From Tropicimonas marinistellae (GTDB lineage Bacteria > Pseudomonadota > Alphaproteobacteria > Rhodobacterales > Rhodobacteraceae): 64,000 nucleotides of DNA. Location: positions 1 to 64,000 of the forward strand of contig NZ_LNCI01000015.1 in NCBI RefSeq assembly GCF_001509585.1, read 5' to 3'. Under the pieces are notes generated by a model. That model did not search any database, was not told where the DNA came from, and saw only the letters and a program-made list of their open reading frames with translations. Of this stretch, positions 44,970 through 53,636 are shown in pieces. Made by a program: the position numbers and the translations under genes. Each line of letters begins with the position of its first letter. The stretch's first letter is position 1.

Positions 44970-45205
44970 GAATAACTCCAACCCAAGCGAGCCGATCAGA
45001 CGAACCGACGTCGGCGCTCCAGCGCGAATATACTCAGAAGGATGCGCTGTCGGCCAGTTTTCCTGCTCACCAACGCGCGCCGCACCGGGAGACAAACGCG
45101 GAATTCATAAGACGAACTGCAACTGATCAAAGTGGGAATGTCGGAAGTTCGCCTCCTGTTGGCCTGCGGATCCGACCTTGCAAGGTTCCGCAATCCGCGC
45201 GCGCG

Positions 45206-45451
45206 TCAGCGCCAGTTTTGAAAGGTCGACCCGGTGCCACAGAGCCGGTCACGGATCGTTGTGGCCGCGTGGCAGGTGACGCAAACCGAGAGGTAGGCCA
45301 AGAACACGGTGAAGGCTCCGGCAAGAACCTTGGCCACGACTGGAGTTGTGATGATCGAGCAGCCGGTCAGCGCGAGGATGGAAACCGTCGCGACAATCGG
45401 AACACACTCGGGAGTGTCGCGGGCGAAGGAGAGTTTCTTGGGATCGAACAT
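45206..45451 (-). CDS. Small two-span membrane protein
   Basis: An 81-residue protein beginning MFDPKKLSFARDTPECVPIV, with hydrophobic spans at about 18-32 and 38-58 (VVAKVLAGAFTVFLAYLSVC). Cys residues are present in the spans (C31, C57, C60). The ribosome site is weak (GGGAAA). It follows the MFS gene after 26 bases on the same strand and may share its transcript. Not recognised. Confidence 0.55.
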   Translation of the reverse strand: MFDPKKLSFARDTPECVPIVATVSILALTGCSIITTPVVAKVLAGAFTVFLAYLSVCVTCHAATTIRDRLCGTGSTFQNWR

Positions 45452-45477
45452 GGCGTTTCCCGTCGCTTGGAGTGAGT

Positions 45478-46710
45478 TCATGCGGATTGGGATGCAGGCG
45501 CTGCCCGACAAAGCGAAGCGTTGATCAGAAGGGCCACGATCATCAGCCCCATGGCGAGGAGGAAGGCCGCCCCGGGAACGTTCGCGACGGCATCCGCGCC
45601 GCTGAAGGCGCGGAAAGTCTGCGTCATCACGAGGGGCGAGAAGATCATCGCGACCGCTCGAACCGAGGCCAAAAGGCCCTGAACTTCGCCCTGGCTGTCA
45701 ACGGCGACAGTATTGGCGATGCGGCTTTGAAGGGCCGGCGTGACCACGGCACCAAGCGCGGAGAGCGGGGCCAGAAGCAGTATCGCAGTGCCGTTTCCGA
45801 CGACAGCCAGAAGCGCAAAGGTCAGGGTATTGAAGAGGAAGCCCCAGACGATGGTACGTGTTTCGCCTAACCGGCGCAGGACGATCCCGATCAGCCCACC
45901 TTGCACAGCGGCCATTGCGATCCCGAAGGTTGCGAGCGACAGGCCGACAGTCGCGGTGTCCCAGCCGAAGCGCGCCTGCGTGAAGTAGGCCCATGTCGAT
46001 GGAAAGACGAGGAAGGCAAACTCGTAGAGGAAGAACAGCGTCAGAAGCGGCAGAAGGCTGGGCATCTCGCGTAGCTTGGCAAACACAGAGAAGGGGTTGG
46101 AGCGCCTCAGGTCAAAGGGGCGACGGATTTCGTCGGTGACGGTCTCTTTCAACACGCTCGCGCCGAAGATCAGGTTCACGCTTGCCAAACCGGCCGCAAC
46201 CCAGAAGGGCGCACGGGTGCCGAATTCGGCCAGCAGGCCGCCGATGACCGGGCCAAATACGAAGCCGATCCCGAACGCCGCACCGAGCAGACCGAAGTTC
46301 CTCGCTTTGTCCTCGGGCGTGGAGAGATCGGAGATCAGGGCCGCGGCCGTGGATTGGGTTGCCGAGGTGATGCCTCCAACGAGGCGCGCCGCGAGCAGAA
46401 GCCAGATCGATCCAGCCAGCGCGAGAACGACGTAATCGGCGGCCAAGACGGCAAGAGACACGAGCAGGACCGGGCGGCGTCCGAACCGGTCCGACAGCGC
46501 GCCGACCGTTGGTGCGAAGAGAAACTGCATGACCGCATAGGACGTGGCCAGGATGCCGCCCCAGCCCGCGGCTTCAGCGATATCGCCGCCGGTCACATCG
46601 CGGATCAGGTCGGGCATCACGGGCAGGATCAATCCTACGCCCATGGAGTTCAGCGTCAGCGTTGCAAAGATGAACAGGACGGACAGACGGGTATCGCGGC
46701 GATCAGTCAT
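45478..46710 (-). CDS. MFS drug efflux transporter, TetA-like
   Basis: A 410-residue 12-span transporter of the major facilitator drug:H+ antiporter group. Motif A is GALSDRFGRRPVLL (about residues 76-89), and GFVFGPVIGGLLAEFG carries motif C in span 5. The order and spacing match TetA(class A/B) relatives, but drug specificity cannot be told. It overlaps the upstream DUF2141 gene by eight bases. Confidence 0.9.
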   Translation of the reverse strand: MTDRRDTRLSVLFIFATLTLNSMGVGLILPVMPDLIRDVTGGDIAEAAGWGGILATSYAVMQFLFAPTVGALSDRFGRRPVLLVSLAVLAADYVVLALAGSIWLLLAARLVGGITSATQSTAAALISDLSTPEDKARNFGLLGAAFGIGFVFGPVIGGLLAEFGTRAPFWVAAGLASVNLIFGASVLKETVTDEIRRPFDLRRSNPFSVFAKLREMPSLLPLLTLFFLYEFAFLVFPSTWAYFTQARFGWDTATVGLSLATFGIAMAAVQGGLIGIVLRRLGETRTIVWGFLFNTLTFALLAVVGNGTAILLLAPLSALGAVVTPALQSRIANTVAVDSQGEVQGLLASVRAVAMIFSPLVMTQTFRAFSGADAVANVPGAAFLLAMGLMIVALLINASLCRAAPASQSA

Positions 46711-47299
46711 GGGAAGCGTCTCCGATATCCTTGGACGGCTGAAGGGCGCCGCGAAGCCAGCGCACCAGGGCAAGCCCCACGAAGACGGCCAGCAGGGCAG
46801 GCAGTCCGACGGCGAGCATCTGAGCAAAGGCGACGAAGGCGTTCGTGCGAAGCCGGATCCGATGCTCCGACGGTTCGATGCCCGAGGAAATCACGGTGAG
46901 CGCCCAGTCGGGCCGGGCGATTTCCGACCACGCGCCCCGCGAGTAGCCGGACGGTTCCAGTGCGATGCCCGGCGCCACGGTCTCGAGCGAACCGCTCGAA
47001 TTGCGGTCGTGATAGGCGCGAAGCACGTAGGTGCCAATGAGCCCGTTCAGCGTGACTTTCGCTTCACGAGCAATGATCGTCGTGGTCAGCACTGTCTCGG
47101 GAGCACCGTCGCGATAGGCTTTGGCGGAGCCGTAGAGCTCCACGACGGCCTGTCCCAGATCATCGGCAAAGCCGTCGACAGTGACCGTCAAGTCGTCCGC
47201 CCGAGCACCTTGCGAGAGTGCGGCTGCGAGGATGAGAGCGCCAAGGGGATGAAGGAAGCGCTTTCGGGCGACTGGGGATTGTGTGTGTTCATGTATCAT
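46703..47299 (-). CDS. DUF2141 domain membrane-anchored protein
   Basis: A 198-residue protein from ATG at 47299. It has a signal peptide (LHPLGALILAAALSQGARA), a DUF2141 beta-sandwich (about residues 35-140; LTVTVDGFADDLGQAVVELY and TYVLRAYHDRNSSGSLET), and a C-terminal membrane span (FAQMLAVGLPALLAVFVGLAL). It is divergent from the LytTR gene, with a repeated motif between. A second DUF2141 protein lies at 49196. Function unknown; periplasmic or surface location is inferred. Confidence 0.83.
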   Translation of the reverse strand: MIHEHTQSPVARKRFLHPLGALILAAALSQGARADDLTVTVDGFADDLGQAVVELYGSAKAYRDGAPETVLTTTIIAREAKVTLNGLIGTYVLRAYHDRNSSGSLETVAPGIALEPSGYSRGAWSEIARPDWALTVISSGIEPSEHRIRLRTNAFVAFAQMLAVGLPALLAVFVGLALVRWLRGALQPSKDIGDASHD

Positions 47300-47379
47300 G
47301 CCCCCAAAATGACAAGCATGCGTAGCCACGCAGCATTACCTGCGCAAAGGCCAAGCTTGTTTCGCCAAAAGCGACGATG

Positions 47380-47411
47380 CTACCGTTCACGAAACGTCAA
47401 TTGCAGCGGCG
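47380..47411. promoter_or_regulatory. 32-bp motif, putative LytTR binding site (copy 1)
   Basis: A 32-bp sequence between the DUF2141 and LytTR genes that recurs at 48674-48705 with 27 of 32 bases equal. It contains two direct 9-bp units, ACCGTTCAC and AACGTCAAT, starting 11 bases apart, each fitting the LytTR half-site consensus at eight of nine positions by my count. It ends 13 bases before the LytTR start. Confidence 0.6.
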
Positions 47412-47424
47412 ATAAGGAGCGGCG

Positions 47425-48204
47425 GTGGGCAAGCAGCCCTCACTGACATCCCGGTACGCGATCGCGATTCTCGCCACCTCCGCCTTCATGATCTGGGTGG
47501 CCAAGGACGACACGGACCGGCTTCTGGATGTGGGGATCTTCTGGATCCTCGCCATCACGGCAGGCTGGTTGCAGATGCTCTTGATCTCGCGCGGGGTGCG
47601 CGCATCTTTCGGGGCCGAGGCCTGGCCCGGATGGGCGCTGCTCCTGGCGCAAACCTTCATCGGGGCCGTCCCGCTGACCTTCGAGGTGCGCTGGCTGATG
47701 CTCACAATTGTCAATCCGGAGGGCGGTCTGCCGCCGCCCTGGATGAGTTATCTGAATGTCATCGTGATCAATTTCGTCTTCTCGCTGGTCCAGTACACGC
47801 TCGTGGAGCGTTGGCCCATCCTTGCTGCAGCGCGCCCCGACGCGGAGGTTCGCGCGGAGCAGGAGAAGATCGATGCATCGAACGCGATCCCGACCATCGG
47901 GCAGTTGAAACGCCGGCCCGACGGGTTGAACGGGCGGATCCAGTACATGCAGATGGAGGATCATTACCTGCGGGTTCATACGGATGAGGGTGCGGGACTT
48001 GCTCTCTATCGTATGAGCGATGCCGTCGCAGACCTCTCCGACAGCGACGGGATGCAGGTGCATCGGTCCTGGTGGGTCGCGCGCGACGCCGTCCGAGATG
48101 TGAGGCGCGAGCGCCACAAGAAGACGCTGATTGCACATGATGGCACCGAAATCCCGGTGGGGCGGTCCTTCGAGAAGGCATTGCGCGAGGAAGGCTGGCT
48201 CTGA
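47425..48204 (+). CDS. Membrane-bound LytTR family regulator
   Basis: A 259-residue protein. The N-terminal half has four membrane spans (about 10-26, 37-53, 70-90 and 106-124). The C-terminal half is a LytTR DNA-binding domain (about 160-257; YMQMEDHYLRVHTDEG and MQVHRSWWVARDAVRDV). Such membrane LytTR proteins lack a receiver domain and respond to a membrane or partner signal. The start is GTG with AAGGAG ahead. Two copies of a candidate binding motif flank it. Confidence 0.87.
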   Translation: MGKQPSLTSRYAIAILATSAFMIWVAKDDTDRLLDVGIFWILAITAGWLQMLLISRGVRASFGAEAWPGWALLLAQTFIGAVPLTFEVRWLMLTIVNPEGGLPPPWMSYLNVIVINFVFSLVQYTLVERWPILAAARPDAEVRAEQEKIDASNAIPTIGQLKRRPDGLNGRIQYMQMEDHYLRVHTDEGAGLALYRMSDAVADLSDSDGMQVHRSWWVARDAVRDVRRERHKKTLIAHDGTEIPVGRSFEKALREEGWL

Positions 48205-48228
48205 GACGGGCGCAATCCCGGGAGTTCC

Positions 48229-48639
48229 TCACTGCGCCAGCAACCACATGATCCGGTCCGTGGAGAGGGCATAGTGGATTGCAATCAGCAGCGCCAAGGC
48301 GGCGCCGACAGCGCTCCACCCCGCCGCGTGAAATGCCAGCGCGCCACCGAAGAGGACGACCAGTTCGAGGCATAACCGGACGGCCCCGGGCACCGGAACG
48401 GGCGCGTGACCGGACCGGCTGGGATCGTCGGGGACGGCAAAGACGGTCCAGATGGCGGCGGCGCCAGCGACAGCCGCGACGGCGCAGAGAGACCCGAGAA
48501 GGCCTCTGGCAAACCCCCAGGCATAGGTGGCCAGCCCGGCCAGTGCCGCCAGTTCGAGAAGGAAGCGAAGCGCGAGGTTCCAGGCTGATATGATCGTCCC
48601 CTTTCGGCCCCAAGCATCGTAGCACGAAACCCGCTCCAC
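48229..48639 (-). CDS. YrdB (DUF2568) family membrane protein
   Basis: About 130 residues with four spans; the segment SAWNLALRFLLELAALAGLA is the DUF2568/YrdB signature. The start is uncertain. The most natural N terminus (just before SAWNLALRF) has only ATC or ATA codons (48594, 48591), preceded by AAAGGGG. The first GTG in frame is at 48639, without a good ribosome site. The in-frame ATG at 48711 would run through the LytTR motif. It is convergent with the LytTR gene. Confidence 0.7.
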   Translation of the reverse strand: MERVSCYDAWGRKGTIISAWNLALRFLLELAALAGLATYAWGFARGLLGSLCAVAAVAGAAAIWTVFAVPDDPSRSGHAPVPVPGAVRLCLELVVLFGGALAFHAAGWSAVGAALALLIAIHYALSTDRIMWLLAQ

Positions 48640-48673
48640 GCCTGCGATGTCTTTTCTCTTGGCGCTTTGAGGG

Positions 48674-48705
48674 CTGCCGTTCGCGAAACGTGAACTGCAA
48701 CGGCG
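48674..48705. promoter_or_regulatory. 32-bp motif, putative LytTR binding site (copy 2)
   Basis: The second copy of the motif at 47380-47411 (27 of 32 positions identical). It lies between the divergent YrdB gene and the plus-strand membrane-protein/DUF2141/ABC operon, about 110 bases ahead of the latter. I infer shared control by the LytTR regulator. Confidence 0.6.
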
Positions 48706-48817
48706 CAGCAATTTGCGAAGAAAACAAGGGCCCCGCGAAGGATCGCTCCCGAGAATCGGCGGCCTGGCCCTTTTTTGGCGTCATCACCAAACGCGATGGG
48801 CCCAAAGGAGCTGAACC

Positions 48818-49036
48818 ATGCATTTTGTCGTCTTCGCCGCCGAGGCCGCGACCGTCCTCTTCTTCGTCCTCTTCTGCCTGGCGCTTGCCTCGGACGGGAT
48901 CCGTGGCCGCATCTTCGACATCCACACCGACGACCCGGTCGGGCGCTGCCTGATCCGCAACGCGCAGGTCGCGTTCATGATCGGGTATCCCGTCCTCTTC
49001 GCCGCCACCTTCGCCATCGCCGTTGGGCTTCTCTGA
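48818..49036 (+). CDS. Small two-span membrane protein
   Basis: A 72-residue protein with spans at about 5-24 and 50-70, linked by DGIRGRIFDIHTDDPVGRC. AAAGGAG lies seven bases before the ATG. Not recognised. It is the first gene of the plus-strand run that reaches the ABC exporter. Confidence 0.7.
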   Translation: MHFVVFAAEAATVLFFVLFCLALASDGIRGRIFDIHTDDPVGRCLIRNAQVAFMIGYPVLFAATFAIAVGLL

Positions 49037-49049
49037 AAGGACCGGTCTC

Positions 49050-49151
49050 ATGCACAACCTCTGCCTCTACAAGTCTCTCGCATTTGGTCTCGTCTGGGTC
49101 GCTGCCCCTGCGCCGCTTTGGATCTGGGCGGTCCTCGCCTGGGCGATGTGA
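49050..49151 (+). CDS. 33-residue membrane microprotein
   Basis: MHNLCLYKSLAFGLVWVAAP, then APLWIWAVLAWAM and TGA. One strongly hydrophobic, Trp-rich span. AAAGGA lies eight bases ahead of the ATG, and it begins 13 bases after the previous stop, inside an operon. Such short proteins often accompany transporters. Too short for similarity judgement. Confidence 0.5.
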   Translation: MHNLCLYKSLAFGLVWVAAPAPLWIWAVLAWAM

Positions 49152-49195
49152 CCGCTCCACCGCCACCGATGCCTCTCACACCAGAAAGGAGAACC

Positions 49196-49624
49196 ATGCC
49201 CATGCTTCGCGCCATCATCCTGGCGGCAATTCTCGCAGGTACAACGTCAGAAGGCAGCGCCGCGGACCTCGAAATCAGCGTCACCGGTGCTGTTCCGGCC
49301 GTGGGCGAAATCCTCCTGTCTGTCTTCGATACTGCCGACAACTGGATGCGCTCCCCGGTCGCGAGCCGAACCATCGAGGTCACCAGTGCCGGCACCGCCA
49401 AGGTCCGGCTCGCTGTTCCGCCCGGCCGCTATGGGATTGCGATCATCCACGATGCGAACGGAAATGGCGTGCTCGATACGGGTCCCTTGCGCATCCCCCG
49501 CGAGGCGTTCGCCTTCTCGAACCGCGCTCAGGCTCGGTTCGGCCCGCCACTGTTCGAACGTGCCGCATTCACTCTACCACCTGAGGGCGCCGCCGTTCGC
49601 ATACCGCTCACAACCGCAAACTGA
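49196..49624 (+). CDS. DUF2141 domain exported protein
   Basis: A 142-residue protein with a signal peptide (residues 1-23, ending GSAA) and a DUF2141 domain (DLEISVTGAVPAVGEILLSV, then RYGIAIIHDANGNGVLDTG). The HDANGNG.LD loop looks like a calcium or turn motif. AAAGGAG precedes the ATG. It sits directly ahead of the ABC exporter genes and is a short relative of the membrane-anchored DUF2141 at 46703. Confidence 0.8.
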   Translation: MPMLRAIILAAILAGTTSEGSAADLEISVTGAVPAVGEILLSVFDTADNWMRSPVASRTIEVTSAGTAKVRLAVPPGRYGIAIIHDANGNGVLDTGPLRIPREAFAFSNRAQARFGPPLFERAAFTLPPEGAAVRIPLTTAN

Positions 49625-49641
49625 CCGGGAGGATTGACCCC

Positions 49642-50568
49642 GTGATCGAAGTACATGCGCTCTCGAAGCACTTTGGCAGTCTTACCGCCGTTGACGAGAT
49701 CAGCTTCACCATGCAGCCCGGCGAAGTTTTCGGTCTGCTCGGCCCGAATGGTGCCGGAAAGTCCACGACAATCGACTGTATCTCCGGTCTGATCCCGCCA
49801 AGCTCGGGCCAGATCGCAATCGCCGGGAACGACCTCATCCGTGCGCCACGCGCCGCAAAGGCGCGGCTCGGCATCGTGCCGCAGGAGATGGCCATCTACG
49901 AGGATCTCCCGGTGGTACAGAACCTGCGCTACTGGGGGTCGGCCTACGGACTGCGGGGGGCCAATCTGGCGGACCGCGTTGCCGACGTGCTCGAGGTAAT
50001 CGGGCTGGTCGACCGGGCGCATGACAAGCCGAAGGACTTCTCCGGCGGCATGAAGCGTCGCCTGAACTTCGGCTGCGGGATCGTGCATGAACCGGATGTG
50101 TTGCTGCTGGACGAGCCGACGGTCGGGGTCGATCCGCAATCGCGCGAGCGCCTTTTCGATATGGTGCGCGCCCAGATCGCCCGCGGGGCGTGCGTTCTCT
50201 ACACCACGCATCACATGGAGGAGGCTGAGACGCTCTGTAACCGGATCGCCATCGTCGACCAGGGGCGCAAGATTGCCGAGGGAACGCTGGCCGAACTGCG
50301 CGCGCAGGTGGGCGAACGCGACATCATCACCCTGACCGGGGCCTTCGCTCCCGGCCATACACTTGACGAGGCCTTGCCCGAGGGCGTTGCCGTTCTGCAA
50401 TCGGAGGACTCACGTCTGACGCTTGAGGCCGAGGACGGTCCGGCGCGTCTCGCCACGCTTCTCGATGCGCTCTCACAAACCGGCGCCGAGGTGCGCGAGA
50501 CGATAGTGCGGCGGCCGAACCTTGAAAGCCTGTTCCTGAAGCTCACCGGCGCCGAGCTGAGGGCCTGA
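49642..50568 (+). CDS. ABC exporter ATP-binding protein
   Basis: A 308-residue ATPase of the ABC-2 / drug exporter (DrrA-NodI) group. Walker A GPNGAGKST (34-42), signature SGGMKRR (134-140), Walker B VLLLDEP (153-159) and the switch His190 are intact. The C-terminal extension (about 220-308) is typical of this group. The start is GTG with GGGAGG ahead. It is followed after three bases by a permease. Confidence 0.93.
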   Translation: MIEVHALSKHFGSLTAVDEISFTMQPGEVFGLLGPNGAGKSTTIDCISGLIPPSSGQIAIAGNDLIRAPRAAKARLGIVPQEMAIYEDLPVVQNLRYWGSAYGLRGANLADRVADVLEVIGLVDRAHDKPKDFSGGMKRRLNFGCGIVHEPDVLLLDEPTVGVDPQSRERLFDMVRAQIARGACVLYTTHHMEEAETLCNRIAIVDQGRKIAEGTLAELRAQVGERDIITLTGAFAPGHTLDEALPEGVAVLQSEDSRLTLEAEDGPARLATLLDALSQTGAEVRETIVRRPNLESLFLKLTGAELRA

Positions 50569-50571
50569 GAT

Positions 50572-51822
50572 ATGACCTTCCTCACCGCATCCATCCTTAA
50601 AAACCTCCGGCGGGTCGCCGCGCAGCCTTGGTCCGTCGCCATCTGGATCGGCGTGCCTCTGCTTGTCGGGAGCCTCCTTTCCGCCGTCATGGGCGGCTTG
50701 GACGGTGACACGCCGAAGGTCCACCTGCTGATCTCGGACGAAGACGGCTCGTTCCTGTCGGGTGCGCTGGTCGACATGTTGGCGCGCGAGGAATTCGGCG
50801 ACCTCCTGATCCTCGAACCCTCGGCGACCAATTCCGGTCTGGCAATGCTCGACGAGGGCGATGCCACGGCGATGCTGGTGATCCCGGACGGGTTCCAGAG
50901 GGCTTTTCTCAGGTCGGAGCCACAGGCGCTGCGTCTGGTCGTCAATCCTTTGCAGCAGATCCTGCCCGAGATGGCCGAAGAGCTGACACGGTTGATCGCC
51001 GATTTCGGAAGCTACGTGCAACTGGCGTTTGGCCCGGAACTGGAGGTTGCGAGCCGGCTGGCGACCGATATCGAAACGGCCGGAGAGTCGGGGCCTGAGG
51101 CCGCGGCCGCGGTCGGCGACCTCGCCAGCGGTGTAGCGACCAAGCTTTTCCAGGCATTGCCGCATCTGACAACTGCGCCGGTCGAAATCGCCGTGGAAAC
51201 GACCGAGGGCGCGCGCGAGGCGAGTTTCACGTTGCTGTTCTTCCCTGGTCTCCTGATGATGTCGGTGATTTTCGCAGCGCAAGGCCTTGCCGAAGACCTG
51301 TGGCAGGAACGCGAGATGGGCACGCTGCGTCGGCTGCGCAGCACCGTTGCTCCGCTCGTGACCTTCCTTCTGGCGCGCGTTCTCGCGTCTGCCCTCGTGC
51401 TGATGCTCGTGATCCTTCCCTTGGCGCTCTTGGGCTTCGCAACGCTGGGGCTGGATTGGGCAAGCCTGCCGCTCACGCTCGCGTGGCTGGTTCTGGCTGG
51501 TCTGGTGCTCGCCGCGCTCGCCTCAATGATCCAGGTGCTGGCGCCGAGCCGTAAGGCGGGGGCACTCTTCTCCTCGCTGGTCTTCTTCCCGCTTCTGCTC
51601 GTGGGTGGCAGTTTCTTCCCGCTGGAGAGCATGCCGGATCTCCTTGCCGCGTTTGGGCGATTCACGCCGAACGGAATGATGCTGGAGCCGCTGAAGGCAT
51701 ACCTGATCGGCACCGGCGATCTCGCCGGGTTTGGCCCGGTCCTTGCCGTCGCCCTCGCCGTCACACTCGCCCTGACCGCCGCAACCGCCTGGCGCTTGCA
51801 GGCAGGGTTCGCATCCCGCTGA
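50572..51822 (+). CDS. ABC-2 type permease, first subunit
   Basis: A 416-residue permease. One N-terminal span (about 17-38) is followed by a long extracytoplasmic domain (40-205) and five or six C-terminal spans (from about 220). This is the YhgE/ABC2_membrane_3 layout of drug or lipid exporters. The loop WQEREMGTLRRLRSTVAP is the coupling region. It pairs with the next gene, 12 bases downstream. Confidence 0.9.
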   Translation: MTFLTASILKNLRRVAAQPWSVAIWIGVPLLVGSLLSAVMGGLDGDTPKVHLLISDEDGSFLSGALVDMLAREEFGDLLILEPSATNSGLAMLDEGDATAMLVIPDGFQRAFLRSEPQALRLVVNPLQQILPEMAEELTRLIADFGSYVQLAFGPELEVASRLATDIETAGESGPEAAAAVGDLASGVATKLFQALPHLTTAPVEIAVETTEGAREASFTLLFFPGLLMMSVIFAAQGLAEDLWQEREMGTLRRLRSTVAPLVTFLLARVLASALVLMLVILPLALLGFATLGLDWASLPLTLAWLVLAGLVLAALASMIQVLAPSRKAGALFSSLVFFPLLLVGGSFFPLESMPDLLAAFGRFTPNGMMLEPLKAYLIGTGDLAGFGPVLAVALAVTLALTAATAWRLQAGFASR

Positions 51823-51834
51823 CCGGAGGACATC

Positions 51835-52950
51835 ATGCACAGCATCTTCGCCAATATCTGGTTCATCGCCCGGAACGACCTGCTTTTCGCCTTGAAGGAC
51901 CGCGCCACGCTTCTTTGGCTTGTGCTCATGCCGCCGGTGTTCTTCTTTTTCATCGGAAACATGACGGCTGGCGGGTTCGGTGCGATGATGTCGGGCTCGG
52001 AGATCGTGGTCGAAGCCCCCGCCGAAAACGATCCGAAAACGGACCGGTTTCTCGACCTCCTGACCGAAGGCGGTTTCATTCTTGCCGAAGCGGGTACGAA
52101 TGCCCCGACTCTACGCCTATCCCCGTCGCCGAATGGTGCTGATGGACCGGTGGTCGCCACCTTTGTTGCCGGGGATCCGACGCCGGCCACAGAGTTCGAG
52201 GTTCTTCGGCTCCGGCGGGCGGCACTGACGCTTCAGGCGGAACTGGCCACGATCGCGGCACGTGGAGAGGCACCATCTACCGTTGCCGCGTTCGCCAAAG
52301 AGCGCCGTCCGTTGACCGTCGAGATCGAGGCGGCTGGCCGGTTGGGCCGTGTGCCGTCCGGTTTCGAGCAGACCATCCCCGGCATCCTGGTGATGTTCAC
52401 GATGTTGGTCCTGCTGACATCCGGTGGCGTGCTTCTGCTGATGGAACGCGAACAGGGGATGCTGCGGCGACTGGCCTCCGCACCTCTCTCGCGGCGCGAG
52501 ATCGTGGCCGGCAAATGGCTGGGACGGATGCTGCTCGCCCTTGCGCAGATTGGCTTTGCAATGCTTGTCGGCACTCTAGTGTTCGGCATGGACTGGGGGC
52601 CGTCGCTGCCGGCCATCCTGCTGATCCTTCTCGGCTGGGCAGCCTTCTGCGCCTCGCTGGGGCTGCTCGTCGGGTCGCTTGGCCGGTCTCAAGGCGAGGT
52701 CGCAGGCCTTGGTATGCTGCTGACGATGATCATGGCCGCTCTCGGGGGCGCGTGGTGGCCCATCGAGGTCACGCCGACCTGGATGCAAACGCTGCAAATG
52801 GTCGTTCCAACCGGCTGGACAATGGACGCAATGCACCGGTTGGTCAGCTTCGGCGATGCGCCGATCACGGCGCTTCCCCACCTTGCCGCGCTTCTGATCG
52901 CCGCCATCGCGATTGCAGGTCTCGCGGCGAAGTACTTCAGGTTCGACTGA
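51835..52950 (+). CDS. ABC-2 type permease, second subunit
   Basis: A 371-residue permease of the same layout as its neighbour: N-terminal span (about 27-47), external domain (50-175), then six spans. The coupling segment MEREQGMLRRLASAPLSRRE is conserved. With the ATPase and the first permease it forms a heteromeric exporter. The exported substrate is unknown. Confidence 0.9.
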   Translation: MHSIFANIWFIARNDLLFALKDRATLLWLVLMPPVFFFFIGNMTAGGFGAMMSGSEIVVEAPAENDPKTDRFLDLLTEGGFILAEAGTNAPTLRLSPSPNGADGPVVATFVAGDPTPATEFEVLRLRRAALTLQAELATIAARGEAPSTVAAFAKERRPLTVEIEAAGRLGRVPSGFEQTIPGILVMFTMLVLLTSGGVLLLMEREQGMLRRLASAPLSRREIVAGKWLGRMLLALAQIGFAMLVGTLVFGMDWGPSLPAILLILLGWAAFCASLGLLVGSLGRSQGEVAGLGMLLTMIMAALGGAWWPIEVTPTWMQTLQMVVPTGWTMDAMHRLVSFGDAPITALPHLAALLIAAIAIAGLAAKYFRFD

Positions 52951-53006
52951 AGTCGGACCACCGCCCCTTCCCAGCACCGATGGCACTTGGACCCGGAGAT
53001 AATTCA

Positions 53007-53537
53007 ATGACGACGCAGACCATCATTCTCTGCCTGCTCCTGCTTCCGCTTCTCGCTTCATGGGTCATCGGAGGCGCCGAACGGGTAGGTTTCGGTGGCG
53101 TTCTCGGCATCGCCCTTGCATTCGCCTTCTTTGGCTTGGGGCAACTCGCGCAGACCGAGGCGGTGATGCAGATGCTGCCGCACTTCGTCCCATTTTCGAG
53201 ACACCTTGTCATCGCGATGGGCTTGATTGCTATCGCGATTGCCCTCGGGATTCTGCATCCGGCAAGCAGACGGCTGGCCGGATTGACGGCCATGGCTGTG
53301 CTCGTCGCCGTTTTCCCGGCCACTATCTCCGCCGCAATCAACCAGATCGGCATAGGGGGGCATACCTGGGGCGGCGTCTACCTGCTGATCCGCACTCCGC
53401 TTCAGGCTCTCCTGTTCTGGTGGGCTTGGTTTTTCACGGTTCGACCCGCCAAGGCCAATGTCTCTCTGGCGATGACAAGGAGCCTTTTCTCTGTTGTAGA
53501 GAGCGGTACGTTCCGGACGGCAAGGAAGCGAACCTGA
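53007..53537 (+). CDS. DoxX-like membrane protein
   Basis: A 176-residue protein with four or five spans. The middle part (MLPHFVPFSRHLVIAMGLIA then NQIGIGGHTWGGVYLLIR) resembles the DoxX/DoxX-like group, with a C-terminal tail of about 30 polar residues. The ATG has CGGAGAT eight bases ahead. It is the last gene of the plus-strand run after the ABC exporter. The family is loosely defined. Confidence 0.7.
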   Translation: MTTQTIILCLLLLPLLASWVIGGAERVGFGGVLGIALAFAFFGLGQLAQTEAVMQMLPHFVPFSRHLVIAMGLIAIAIALGILHPASRRLAGLTAMAVLVAVFPATISAAINQIGIGGHTWGGVYLLIRTPLQALLFWWAWFFTVRPAKANVSLAMTRSLFSVVESGTFRTARKRT

Positions 53538-53636
53538 TGCGAATTGGTTGAGTGGTCTTTCATCTGGTGTCTCACTCGGCGCTTTGGGCAACAAGGCGGC
53601 CGCACGCCGGTTGACCCATTCCGACGCTTCGTCACG

